This document shows positions 10,429 through 22,027 of a stretch of 64,000 bases of DNA, piece after piece. Origin of the DNA: Eleusine coracana subsp. coracana (Eukaryota > Streptophyta > Magnoliopsida > Poales > Poaceae); NCBI GenBank assembly GCA_032690845.1, contig CM064428.1:22852001-22916000 (forward strand), given 5' to 3'. Both the position numbers and the translations under genes were made by a program. The notes beneath the pieces were generated by a model that was not told the DNA's origin, searched no databases, and saw nothing but the letters and a program-made list of their open reading frames with translations. The first letter of the stretch is position 1. The number at the start of each line of letters is the position of its first letter.

Positions 10429-11222
10429 TGATGTGAACAAGGGTTTCCGATCCTCCGAAAGGTTCTGAATACGTTGATTTGGTCGGAGGCGACACACAAA
10501 TCGATCCGGCTTCAGAACAACATGTTCTAAACCCCGTAATCATAGCACGACGTCTCCTCTGGTTATCAACCGTCCTAAAATGATTGACCTCACCGAGAAG
10601 GCTAATCCGTGCCTACGAATCAAGAACACAAGTAAGAACAAAGAAGAATGCAACACAATTGTAGATGTATTATGAATCTCACAAAGTTGGGGTCTCACAA
10701 ACCGTGATGACGGCAAAACTATTATGAACAGAATAATCTAAGCAAAACCCGAACCCTAATGGTGCGGCAGCGGCTGTATATGAAGACCCTAGCATCGTGC
10801 AAGACCCTCTGGACACGCACTTAATTGGGCTCAACTAGATACAAAGCCCAAAGGCCAAAAACATGCGATACAGCACCGAAACAGATTTTGGACCCTCTCT
10901 TGTTTTGACGATTTTTGATGACTCCAGATGAATTTTGATATGATACCAGCGGCATTGGAAAGGTCTTCTTCTTATCTTTCCGTGCATATGTAGAACGTCC
11001 AAATCCGAATCCGTATGCGTCCTGGACATCCATTTTAGTGCAGACTGGTCTAGGGCCTCGAAATAGACTCGAAGTCAGTTTTGGTTGGGTCTCCACCTTG
11101 GCTTCCACATCCTTGCTGGTCCTCCACGTATCCAAGTCCTTCTCCCATGATCTTCTGGTCCTCTCCATGGTTCCAGAATTGGAGTAGTGTTGCATGTATC
11201 CTTAGAAGTGATGTCCTCATCA
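10429..11222 (-). repeat. 5' LTR of CRM-like element, with internal deletion
   Basis: 794 bp, ends TGATG and CATCA. It lacks about 120 bp present in the partner LTR: sequence corresponding to about 3387 joins directly to that at about 3508, at a short TCC match near 11171-11174. Confidence 0.9.
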
Positions 11223-11552
11223 AAACTCTCCCTAAATCAAATTAATGAGCTTTAGTCTAAAAAACCATCTCCAACAACTCCCCTAAACAACTCACATTTT
11301 TATTCTCTCCCTAAATTCTCCTCATTTGTAGCTAGAATTGAGGGAGAAATTAGGGACCCCAATACTTGTATTTAGAAGAAAATTAATGTTGTTGTGGTCT
11401 CAAATGCTGACGTGGCCCAATAAAAAATTTTCCTGATCTATTTTTAGGGAGAACTGTTGGAGTAGATAAGAAAATTTATTTCTAATAATTTTTGGATTAC
11501 TCCCAAAACACTTTTTTGATATCAATTTTTTAGGGAATTTTTGGAGATGCTC
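11223..11552. mobile_element. Tourist-like MITE, main part
   Basis: AT-rich, noncoding, ends GGAGATGCTC followed by TAA. Together with 2605-2632 it makes a MITE of about 350 bp with roughly 20-bp imperfect terminal inverted repeats. Internal CTCCCTAAA/TTTAGGGAG words are repeated in both orientations. Confidence 0.75.
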
Positions 11553-11555
11553 TAA

Positions 11556-13733
11556 CAATTACAGGTGTCTTTATCGGCGACTTGCTCCTTCTCTGTGTAC
11601 GGTAAAGCAGATGGGGGCTCTAATAAGAGAAAGTACGTGATGATTGACAACATTCTTATATGAAGATTGCTGGATTACAAGACATGTATTACAATATGTT
11701 CAGATCGTGTACCTCAAGTGGAGGAAACTGGAGGGCTCAGGCCATGTTAGACAGGAGGAAGAGACAGCGGCCTCGTCACCAGTGCGACGTCGTAATCTAT
11801 ATTCAATGAGGTTCAGAAGAGCAACAATCCTACCGTAGTATCTGTAAGTGCCAACAACCTGATACTTGTACAGACAGTCAGGTCACTCACGGATGATGTA
11901 TCGGCCGAGTGATCCAGCGATGCTGCTATCAGCAATACTTCACCTGGCCAAGCCGATCAGGCGATCATCGGAACCATCGGCGAGAGCTACCAAGGGGAGA
12001 TTTTAGTCCCGCCAAAAGCCATGAGAAAGAGCAAGCTCGTAATAATGCGAATTCGAGAATAACGTTGGCATTCACATCATCCGAAAAATGAGCCTGAAAG
12101 TAGCCAATAGAAGAGAGAAAGACCAAGTCATAATTGATGAATGATTGAAGGGATTTATTGATTAAGATAAGATTCAACGGATTCAAAATGAGGATAAAAG
12201 GACGAAATTGGTCTGGGATTATCTTCTGGCAGCGGGGTGTCATGGAGTTGCCAGGAGTATTTCACCATCAGTCATCTATTGTTCGCTACAGCATTTGTTG
12301 TCGCGGAATCTCAGGTCAGGACAAAGGCGCTGACCGGAGAGTTTGATTACCCGGTGACAAAGTTTAGATGTCTTAGAATATAGGCTTGGGATTTTTCAAT
12401 GTGACTCAGCAGGGTTGCCAAGATTTTAGTTGCCGAGTCTGTCAGAGATCCAATAGACAAATTGCAGTTGCTAGTCTCGATGGTATTTATCTTTAATCAT
12501 TTGACGACCAGAGAGGTGTGGAGTTGATTTTATGATCATATCAACTTGAAAGCTGGGCAAACGTGCATTGAAAATGCCAGAAGAATTATCATCATATATT
12601 GGGTGCTGATTCAAGACCAAGCATGTGTGGACATCTCATGTGAAGACAACCGGTATCATTTTATTTATTTTGCTATCAGTTGATATATGTGTTGCCTATA
12701 TTTACTCCACCATCGGCTACATATGTTTTTATTTTATTAGTCACTTCATTGGCTGGTATATTTTTACACTCCACCATCGCTAGTTGTGTTGCTTTTGTAT
12801 ACTTCACCCATCGGCTGAATCAAGGATATCAGAAAGTATATTTGAGTCGATGGTAAGATGGTATAGTTTGAGAAGGAGTCGATGGAGCCGGATCATATTA
12901 TGCTGATACTTCCAAGGTTGTTCTTTTTCATGGGTCAAATCAAAAGATTGGTATCGACTAGTTTTTCTTTCTTTTTGAGATCTTGCCCTGAGCATCAACA
13001 TGGAAAGAATATATGGTTCAGGCAGTTCGATGGACTATGAGCAAGAAGTTGAAGAGGAGTTACACTACTAAAGGCCAGTGGAATAATCTATTTGCATTGA
13101 TGCAACCCATGATGATGATGGAAGTGGATTTATAGCGATGGTGGAGTTTATTGCTTTGTACGCATGAAACATATTAGTGTTGCTGCAAATTAATTGTTGA
13201 TTATTTTTCCGATGGATTCTTGAAGCTGGCAGCACGAAGATGTGACCATATTATCAACAAGTCACCTAGAGATGACTCGTAGCCAATTACAAGGGAGAAG
13301 CCGATGTCTGTTACTCTTTTAGTCCAGATTTGATCATAGACTTGGGGGGAATTGGCATTCACAATAAAGCCAATAGACACATACTATGTCATGAGAATAT
13401 GCAATGGACGAAGTCAAGCTTGGAGCTGGTTTGAGAAGAGGATCAGTTGAGTTCATCTTTCGTGGAGGGCATGAGTAGTTCTTTGAGTATCAGTCATCAA
13501 GCCAGGTCCGTGGTCGCTGAGATGCATGCAGAATTTTGCATTTGTATGTTATTTTGTCCGGTTGCAACAGTCGATGGAGTGGACCACACAGATGGTATGA
13601 GCATCGGCTACACAGCATAGGGAGTGATGCTGATCAATTTCGGAAGGTGCTGAGTCTGAATCAATGGTCAAGATTGTGCGGAGAGGAAGAATTTCGGAAC
13701 ATAATATATTATATTCTAAAACTGGGGGGCATG
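11556..13733 (+). mobile_element. Interior of a Tat-like LTR element, 3' noncoding part
   Basis: No ORF above background. The stretch has many ATCGGC/CGATGG words and two polypurine-like tracts, at about 13343 (CTTGGGGGGAATTGG) and at 13718-13733 (AAACTGGGGGGCATG). The second directly precedes the LTR. Lineage is inferred from the LTR ends only. Confidence 0.5.
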
Positions 13734-15481
13734 TGTTGACACCAGAATTCGGCAGTTATTTTCATCAAATCTATAATGGTGGACACACAGATACAAAGGT
13801 AGTTGAGGCTTGAAACATTGATATTTTCATAGGCTATCAAGTCTATATTCCAGCAAAACAAACGACACATTATTTGGATACTTTCACAAGGAGTTATGGC
13901 TATTTTAATACATGTTGTATAGGTTGTCAACATGGATGCACGAGTTTGGTTGAAGATTGGAAACACAACACTTACCTAACATGACATGATTGAGGTATAT
14001 CTATGGGTTTCCAAATAACCAGAACCCTTCCTTTTCACATTCTTCATTCAGAGCGTGATGTCTGGATAGAAGGAAAGTTATAATTGGATTTAGACTGATT
14101 TTGTGACAGCCTGACACACCGGTAGTAAAAAGGCCATATCTCCCTTATCTGGAGTCTGTTTTGGATGCACGAGTATGCGTTGGAAAGCTTATTTGATGGC
14201 CCACATTTTTGTAGAGGTCCTTGCCTCTGTTTCCTTCGACACACACCAAAATATTCCAGAGGACCAAAAGATAGAATATCTAGGGTTTGTTTTTGGAGTC
14301 ATTCCTTGTATGCTAAGTCCAACAACCCTATAAATATAAGGGGTCACGGCAAATTGTAATATCTCTCTCAATCAATATACAACATTGGTGCATCGCCACC
14401 CTAGAAACAAATATACCCCGATGGGTTCTTCGTCTATAGCAGGCTCTCCACGATAGATATAGTACTCGTCACCCCGGCGGGTTCGTCGTCATGAAGCAGG
14501 CTGCATCGACTAGTTCGACCTCGGTGACATGGCGGCGGACTCGCCACCCCGGTGATCGCGATGACCTGTCCAGGACTGTCTCGGTGCAGACCGATCTTCT
14601 GGTTAGTTTTTCATGGTTGCTAGTTATCCGGTATACTAGATCTTTCTAGGTTGTTTTGTTAGGATTAGCTACATACTGTCCCGGGAAAACCGATCTATCG
14701 TTGTTAATTTTAGCGATACAATCTAGTCTGGTCTATATATTCGAGGCACCTCTGGATAAATTCTAGTGATTAAATCTAGTACTGTGTGGGCGTTCGTTCA
14801 TTCCAAGAACTGTCTTGGCTCAGACCGATCTTCTCGGATATCTAGAACTGCCTTGGATAAGTCTGATCTTCTAGTTGGACAACCATACAAGAACAATATC
14901 ATCGCGAGGGTCTGTTCGAGGTATCATCGGAGTGTTTAGCCGACGAGTTATCTTGTTACTAGCAACATCCGGTAGATATTCACATGTTTTATTCTTTTAT
15001 CGGCTCTGGTTCATCAACTATTGGTCCATGGCTTTAGGTATTGCACTAGTCTTCTTTGTCTAGCCAATGAATCATCATGTAGTTTATTTATTTATTAGTA
15101 TTGTATCGGCTAGGTATTGTGATTCTATTAAATAGTCGATATAATATTAATTATTACAATTAGTCTACTGTGCATCGACTTGTAGATTTATGCTTTGTGT
15201 TATTATGATAAAGCCGATGCTCAATCATGTACTTAGCATGCATCGACTCTGTGCCTTCATCGACTTTATGCATGCATCAACTCTGCGCCGACATCGACTC
15301 TCCACCTGGAAGCCATCGTCAGTCGACTTGCAGGCGCACACCTTATCAGTTGAATGGTCAAACTGACTGGCACACCGCGGACCATCTACAGCACGCCATC
15401 GGACCTGCACTGGAGCTAAGCAGATCTCTCAGGTCTTGTGTTTGCACGCGGAGGATCGACTGCTGTTTTTTCGGGTCAACA
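13734..15481 (+). repeat. 3' LTR of Tat-like element
   Basis: 1748 bp, ends TGTTGAC and GTCAACA (7-bp inverted ends), preceded by a polypurine tract. A TATA-like CCTATAAATATAAGG lies at about 14327. Near the right end is a four-copy 17-bp tandem repeat. The expected 5' partner LTR is outside the window. Confidence 0.8.
15241..15308 (+). repeat. 17-bp tandem repeat, four copies
   Basis: Units beginning CATCGACTC or close variants start at 15241, 15258, 15275 and 15292, exactly 17 bp apart, inside the LTR near its 3' end. Confidence 0.9.
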
Positions 15482-16731
15482 GCTACCTAGCTTCCGCCCC
15501 CCACCATGCACCCCTCCTCCAAAGCCCTCTCCTTCACCCCTTTCTACAATCATTGTCATGGCCGACAATTTTCTCAAGCATCGCCGAGTGAATGGGTCAC
15601 CTAGTATGGCAAGAAGTTTGAAGCAAAGGTAGCAACTAGAGTTGGGACACAAGTTCACTACCCCAAGTCTTCTCCAAAAGGCAGCTTCTACATGCTTGCA
15701 GTGTTCAGGAGGCACACATTTTGTCTAGATGAAGAAACGGCCAGTCACGCTCTTTGGTCTGTTCTCGGTGGTTCTCCGTCCTCCTTTCATGTTTTTTGTT
15801 CTTCGGATCGTCACTACTGTTTCTCGGTTATTTCGAAAGTGGTTGGTTTGCTTGTTTGTGAGCTCCATCGTGTAATCATGACACACTTTGATATGTATTT
15901 TCACCTATGGAGAGATGGTTGCTTGGACTAGCAAAAAGAGAACATAGCTTGGGAAAGGGAGGAAGAGGCTTCCTAGACCTTGGTTACAAGCAAAAGAAAG
16001 AAGAAAGCCTCCAAGAAAGTATCCTTTGCCAGTCCTTCGCACCACCAATCCACCAAGAGTGTTCCGCGTCCTAGTTCTTTTGCCTCTTCGATCATGTTTG
16101 GAGCCTTCCAATGTGAGATGCCGACTCCGGAGGACCCTTCTTCCTTGACCTCGCTGTCATCAGCCATGGCGCAAAATTTTCAAAAATTGGGCATTGTGGC
16201 GCCTGCATAGCCTGTCAACTCTGCTGCTAGATTGGCACACCATTGGCCGCATATCCCGCACAAAATGGATTCGCCTCAACTAGCCAGTGCGGCTCAATAA
16301 GCTAGGCCAAAGTGTTGGTGCAAAATCTCACCGGCAGATTCGATTAAAGGAAAGGAAGTTATGACTCATGGCCTGTCTCCTCAATGCTCCCCTCCTCTTG
16401 GTTGCTTCCGATGTTTTGGCCTGGGCCACTGGGACAGAGACTACAAAGGAGAGGTCCGATGCAAAGCTTTCTTTAATTATGGTCACATTGCCTAGTTTTG
16501 CCTTAAGCAATGGTTCAACAACACAAAGCGTGGCAGCGAAAGTCAAGAGGGAGAGTTAATTCAAGCCAAGAAAACACACACGCCAAGACCGACTCAACCT
16601 TGTTTGCCTGTGACACCTGAGCTTCACAAGACTCTGGTTTTTCTTAGCCAGAACCAGACTCAACAATAGAAAGCCCTCTTCTCTCGACTCCTCCTCTTTC
16701 AACCTGTAATATCCTGCCCCTTTGAAGCTAG
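15482..16731 (+). pseudogene. LINE ORF1-like (nucleic-acid-binding) relic
   Basis: Scattered plus-strand frames resemble the first ORF of plant LINEs. Around 15920-15995 the peptide LGKGGRGFLDLGYKQKK can be read. Around 16405-16515 lies a double zinc-knuckle region of the form CFRCFGLGHWDRDYKGEVRC followed by NYGHIA, with a stop and a lost Cys. Frames shift repeatedly and no start-to-stop ORF survives. The relic is too broken to say whether it belonged to the same family as the LINE at 1-2141. Confidence 0.55.
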
Positions 16732-18370
16732 TGTAGGACCGAATGCGTACCCAGAGGGGGGGGGGGGTTAATCGGTAAGCCAACCATGATTTTTAATACC
16801 TCAATTCCACACCAGTCAACCCAAAAATCATTGCAACGTAACAATCTAGTAGGTCAAGACCCTATACATGCTAGTGTTCATGATGAGTGCAAAGGCGGAA
16901 GCTAAACACACTAGTCTATGCAAGCCACAATTCAACCTACTCACTAGAGCAAACAATTCCAGAATAGTAAAGAGGAGATCAAGGAATGCTCATGATTTTT
17001 TTCCTGAGGTCTCAGAAGGATGGCACCTTCCCCTAATCCTCATTGGACCACTCCCGCAGGAGTGTCGGTCCCTCCCGTCACCAACTAGAGTTCTCGCACA
17101 CGAGCCCACAATCACTCCAAGAGTGAAGACACGATCGTGTCACCGCTGCCACCAAGGCACAACCTCGCCTCCCTCGAGAACTTGCCGGACTCCCCGAGCC
17201 CCTTTGAATGGCGGGCTCAAACCATGTACAAACGTGTGATGACCTTCACAACCAATCATGATAGACTCGATCACCGACACCTAACCGGTCTAGGTCTTAC
17301 CATAGATCAAGAGTAACAGCCTAGATCACACCCTGAAGCATACCCTAGCCCTAGATGCGGATAGATGCTCAAGTTACTCTCAATAGCACTCTCAAGATAT
17401 CCAATATCCTCTCCTAGTGCTCTTCTCTTTTCCCCTTGGCTTCCAATAGATGCTCCCAACTATCCTAATGGGCAAGAGAGGTCTCCAAGACCCCAACAAC
17501 GAAGTTATATAGGTTCCCAACCTCAAACTAGTCGTTGCTCCATGAAATCAGCTTTCTGGGCCAACTAACCATACAGTCCGGTCACTCCTTGACCGGACCG
17601 TTCGATCTCTTCACAAACGCCTCCTCCAAAACCATTGGCTCTCTGCCCTGGCTGATTCCTATATTGATTGGACCTTCTGGTCTCTTCATCTCCATCGATT
17701 CCACCGAGCACCCAAAGTTGCACCTCTTGTCCCAGCTCCCATCCATATAGACCGGACCGTCTAGTCTGTAGACCATACTGTCTGGTCTCTATGGACCTTC
17801 ACGCTGATAGATCCTTCGTAGACTACTCTCTGATCTCCTGATGACCGTATAGTCCGATCTCCACTAACCCCTTTGTCCGGTCACTCTGTCCAGAAGCTGA
17901 AACTCCTCGTCCTCTCTTGACTTCGTTTCCCTGCTTCTTCCAACACAACTTCTTGGCTTCTTCACTGTCACCTAGTGCCTATGATTTCACTAACCATCCA
18001 CACACATCACCGACTAGCATGACCTAAGAGACATGACCTAGACCCTCCTTGATAGTCCAGTTTTTCCTATGGACTGAAAGCCCTAACAACTAGACAAGTG
18101 TTTCAAACACTTGCTCCATAGCTTGTCCTCAACCTTGATCCAAGTCCATCAACCCTTGGACTCCATCATGCTCATCAAGCCTCCATGCTTATGGTCATTG
18201 TCATCCACCGCCAAGACAACCATCATCAATAGAATTTGTAGTAGAGTTTAGAGATGATTCGTATATAGACAACACTCATGTTGATATTAGCCCACAATTT
18301 CATAGTTGTCATTAATCACCAAAATATCCATATCCCGGGGATCCAATCATCAATGGTCATGAAGCTTACA
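16732..18370 (-). repeat. 3' LTR of a SIRE/Maximus-like Ty1-copia element
   Basis: 1639 bp, plus-strand ends TGTAGG and CTTACA. On the minus strand it runs from TGTAAGCTTCATG to ACCCCCCCCCCTCTGGGTACGC and CCTACA, the arrangement I know from SIRE/Maximus-type copia LTRs. A polypurine tract lies immediately upstream on the minus strand, so this is a 3' LTR. It holds hairpin-forming GTCCGGTCA/TGACCGGAC words (17575-17600) and further GGACCGT variants (17751-17885). Confidence 0.65.
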
Positions 18371-18390
18371 GTCTCCCCCTTTTTTGTTGT
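18371..18390 (-). other. Polypurine tract of the copia-like element
   Basis: Minus strand reads ACAACAAAAAAGGGGGAGAC directly before the LTR start TGTAAGC. This is the expected second-strand priming site. Confidence 0.7.
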
Positions 18391-19049
18391 GGTGATTGCG
18401 TCAATACAATTAACAATGGACTAATGTTTTCATTGAGAATGTGTGTAGATGACCATCTCAATTGATGAATGAAATTCATTGAAACAAAAAGAGAAAAGAA
18501 GATGGTTGTTTGCCTCAAGTTGAAAATCCAAAAATATCTACTCAAGAATGAAGATCTTGTTGTTTTTATTTATTATCTTGAGTATAGGTAAGCTGTACTA
18601 TAAAGAGGGGTATAATTTACAAAGTTGGTAAAGTCAAATGCTCAAACTTTTCCCTAAATACCGCTTCTGTCGCCCTCTATTTTTGCCTTCATCGGCGGTG
18701 CTGGTGGTCCTCATCGGCAGTGCCAATCACATCTCCCCGAGGCGCTGTGATGCCCAGACACTTCTCTAGCTTCTGTCTTGCCAGCATCGGCAGTGCCAGT
18801 CACTCCTACCAGAGAAGCCTGTTCTCTCTGGCTATAGCTCATCGGCTGTGCTGATGGTTCCATCGGCAATGCCGGTCGGCTCTTCTAGAAAGCCACTCTT
18901 TCTGTCAAAATCAAAAGGCACTTTTGAGCTCCATTCACCTCACTCTCCCTCTCCAAGTCAAAGCTTCATCCCTTGAGCTAGGATTTGAGTGAGCCATTGA
19001 TTCATAGTGAGAAGAGCACCTTTCCACTCTTGAGCATTCGATTGAATCA
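18391..19049 (-). mobile_element. Copia-like internal noncoding DNA, boundary to Tekay LTR piece unresolved
   Basis: No pol motif is visible. The stretch is notable for repeated CATCGGC-GTGC-GGT words at 18690, 18712, 18785, 18840 and 18861. Somewhere to the right it gives way to sequence resembling a Tekay LTR. Confidence 0.4.
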
Positions 19050-19551
19050 TCTTTGTGACTTGTGCTTGTTACTATTGGAGCTTTGCTCCTAGACAGCTAG
19101 CGGTGCCCGTAGAGCTCCCAACATGTGTGGTGACGCCTCGGGAAGTTTATATCACCTATCCCACAAGGGATTTGCTAGTGGAGAACTTGAGCTCGATCTT
19201 TGTGGTCGCTTGAGTGAGAATAGTCATAGCTACATCAGTTTACTGGGCTCATAAATCCAGCATGCAAATAGTACGTTCAAACTTGACTCCATGGGCCGAA
19301 CACGAGGTGTAGCCTTAGGTGACTCGGACGGGGCTACCTCCTCAAAGACAAGCTGTCCTTCCCTTTCCACCTAGTTTCACGTCTGGTCGTCATTGTTATC
19401 CCATCCAAACTTTCCTTCAGTCGATCTCATTCCCTAGTGATAATGTTTCCTGGCCTATGAGTGGTCTCCATACCACTTGACGAATAGTCGTCCTAGATTA
19501 AGCAGAGCGACTACCGTCCAGACGCTATCACCGGGTAAGGGAACCTACTGC
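19050..19551 (-). repeat. Tekay-type LTR piece, interrupted by the Tat element
   Basis: Aligns by eye with about 49260-49560 of the Tekay LTR. Shared landmarks are GTGTGGTGACG, GCTACAT-GTTTACT, AGCATGCA--GTAC-GTTCAAA and GGGCTACC, in the same order and orientation. It ends at the ACTGC duplication of the Tat element; the right half continues at 32588. The match is diverged, so it is an older copy. Confidence 0.6.
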
Positions 19552-20235
19552 TGTTGGGGGATCACCTTGTGGACCACCCTTCGGAGCTCATCAAAGTTGG
19601 GCCACGAATAAAGGTTGAGGCTCCCCTCTCAATAACCATAATTTCAAGGTGCAGGTTCCCATCAGAGACTCTGGAAGAATCAAGGCCCGTCGGCCTAAGC
19701 AGAAGGAAGGCAAGGACACCCAAAGGGTGCGAGTCCCCTTCGGGGGATACTGCCACACCTTTAAAGGATGTGATCGCGCCCAAAGAAGACCCTCGACCCC
19801 GCGCATGAGGTGCGGGGAGCTCCCAAAGATGTCCGGCCCATTCGAAGGGTGCCGTTGCACCCTCAAATGATAAGACTGCCCTCAAGACCAAAAGTAGACA
19901 AGGCCCGTAGATGGTGGCACGTGGTGCCAACACGTGTCAAGGTGTGCGGGCCAAGGAAGGGTGCTGGAAGAAGCTCAAAAGACCAACTTGCCCTCTATGA
20001 CCATTTTGTACCAAATATTCGTAGAGTATAGTAGGTAATTAGGGGCAAAATGGTCACTTGCATATGGCCTAGGTACGGGCCTATAAATAGAGCACCCCTA
20101 CTTACTTGTAACGGGGAATCTTTTTGGGAATACATAAAGAGCATTCATTACTTTACTTTGAATCCCTTGAGATTCCTCTCTCCATTTACCTCTTTCTATT
20201 CGTGGCACCGAAGCATACGCTTAGTGACACCAACA
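19552..20235 (+). repeat. 5' LTR of Tat element
   Basis: 684 bp, TGTTGGGGGATCACC to CACCAACA. TATA-like CCTATAAATAGAGC lies at about 20079, consistent with transcription starting about 120 bp before the LTR end. Confidence 0.92.
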
Positions 20236-20236
20236 G

Positions 20237-20250
20237 TGGCGCCCACTGTG
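20237..20250 (+). other. Primer-binding site of Tat element
   Basis: TGGCGCCCACTGTG one base inside the LTR. The TGGCGCCCAC core is the usual primer site of grass Tat elements. Confidence 0.8.
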
Positions 20251-20463
20251 TTGTGAGCTCGTATACCTGCTCACGATGACTCAACTCAAAAACCGCTACC
20301 TTTGAGTGGCACTCCGCCCCCTCCTCGAAGCAGCGCTCTAGGAGACTCCCAACTAACTGACGACCAATCCACTTCGCAAGTAACAAAGGAGAACACCCCC
20401 TCCTCGAAGCAGTGCCCATCAACCTAAAAGACCGAGTACATCATCCGGAGCAACCATCAAGTT

Positions 20464-21850
20464 CAAACCCTCTGGGGAGTAGCACCCCAATGTCAGCGGC
20501 GGTAGTGCAAGAATTGGAACTGCTTGCCTAAAGAGCCGAGCACCTCGAGCAAATCAAATAGCAGCTGCTGCAAGAGCAAGAGCTAAGAAGCAAAGCGCTA
20601 TCAAAGAGAGAGAAAGCCTTGCAAGAGAAGGAATACATAGCCCAGCTTAGAATCAAGAATCTGCAACCTACAAAAGAGGTCGAGGAACTTCAAAGAACCA
20701 TTGGTAGAGCGAGTCACCTAGAATTAAACCCAATACCTGAAACTCATCCATACATCGAGCAAGCAGTGCCATTCACATCAAGCCGTCAACCACCACCCAC
20801 TAAAGTACCGCCAATTCAAAGGGCAAGCACACTGGGCATAATAGACAAAGACTCACCCCTCTCTGAGGGGTTATAGAGGGCACCATACCCACTGCAGTTC
20901 AGGATGATACCGTTAGCCAAGTTCAGGGGAAATTCCGACCCAAGGCAATTTCTCATGAGCAATGAAGTGGCAATCATATCAGTAGGAGGAGATGAGGCAA
21001 CCTTAGCAAAAACATTCATTTGCGCATTTGAAGATTCAGTGCTGAACTGGTACTTTAACCTACCTCATGGTTCACTGTATAGCTGGGAAAATATCATGGA
21101 CAAGGTAGTAGCAAGTTTTTGAGGGTTCCGCACCATCATGGAGCCATTGCATGAACTATTGAGCATAACCCAGCAAGAAAATGAGCTGTTACACAATTAC
21201 TACAGAAGGTTTCTTACCTTTCGGGCTCAAGTACCCAGTGTCACAGATGAAGCAGCAATAAGCTCGGTACTTCAAGGCATGCAAGCATGCCTGATGTCAT
21301 CTTAATGTGCGCGAACACCCCCACACACAATGCAGGCACTGTGCACCAAGTTTGAAGAAAACAATAGATCTGATGTGGATTACAAAAGGCGTAAGCAGAG
21401 CCAGAGCAAAAACTGCAATCAAACACACAATCAAGGGGCTTATCAGGAAGGACAATATAGAAAATGTAAGCAACCCACGGAGAAATCACCATCATTCGTT
21501 GGGCTCATCGAAGAAGAAAGGCAAGATCATAATAGCAAAGATAGTCGCAAGAGCTACTACAGAGAGAGTAACCATCGAGGCCGTGGCAGAGGTCGATGCT
21601 ACCAAAACCAAAGCCGACTAGCTAGAAAACCATATTTCTTCTACTGCGGAGAGGACAAGGGGCACAAAACTTCCACTTGCCTCAAAGAAAAAGAAATCTA
21701 AGAAAGAGTAACCATCGAGGCCGCGGCAGAGGCCGAGGCCCCCAAAACCAAAGCTGATCAACTAGAAAACCATATTGCTTCTACTGCGGAGAGGACAAGG
21801 GGCACAAAACTTCCACTTGCCTCAAAGCAAAAGAAATCCAAGAAAGAATC
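20464..21850 (+). pseudogene. Gag of Tat element
   Basis: Structural protein, in pieces. A Glu/Lys/Gln-rich predicted helix (about 20500-20720) precedes the capsid-type region (20904-21300) with FRGNSDPRQFL and FEDSVLNWYFNLPHGSLYSW, then a stop and LLHNYYRRFLTFRAQVP. The nucleocapsid segment is duplicated in tandem (21571-21710 and 21711-21850). The second copy keeps the complete knuckle CFYCGEDKGHKTSTC; in the first copy the leading Cys is Phe. The 140-bp duplication is not a multiple of three and breaks the frame. Confidence 0.85.
21571..21850 (+). repeat. 140-bp tandem duplication of the Gag zinc knuckle
   Basis: Two copies, both starting ACCATCGAGGCCG, at 21571 and 21711. They differ at several sites, including ATATTTC versus ATATTGC, which removes the first zinc-binding Cys in the left copy. 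Confidence 0.92.
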
Positions 21851-22027
21851 ATAGCAGAAAAGAAAGTCTTACCTCAACCAAGAGCCATCAACTATACATC
21901 CCCCAACCCATGGCCCCAACAACCCACGCAGCCCAACTATCATTACCCAAGCACTCATCACCACCAGCTATACACACCATCCCCATACTTCAACATAACC
22001 CATCCAACTCAACCTCCGAGCCAGTAC

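Larger units (their letters stand above)
2633..11222 (-). mobile_element. CRM-like Ty3 chromovirus, complete, minus strand
   Basis: LTRs at 2633-3558 and 10429-11222 share the ends TGATG...CATCA. Inside, on the minus strand, lie a Met-tRNA primer site, Gag, protease, reverse transcriptase/RNase H, integrase and a polypurine tract, in Ty3 order. The flanks give a 5-bp duplication with one mismatch (aaatt at 2628-2632, aaact at 11223-11227). Lineage: the TGATG ends and a pol ORF running into the 3' LTR recall centromeric CRM chromoviruses; this is inference from remembered family traits. All genes carry stops or frameshifts. A solo LTR is nested in the leader. Confidence 0.8.

Noticed and set aside
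14165..14359. ORFs inside the 13734-15481 LTR
   Set aside because: Short, on both strands, overlapping the promoter region of the LTR; no domain.
16732..18370. Solo LTR interpretation for the copia-like LTR
   Set aside because: The 5 bp on the left (GCTAG) and right (GTCTC) do not match, and a polypurine tract abuts the right side, so it is a 3' LTR with adjoining interior.
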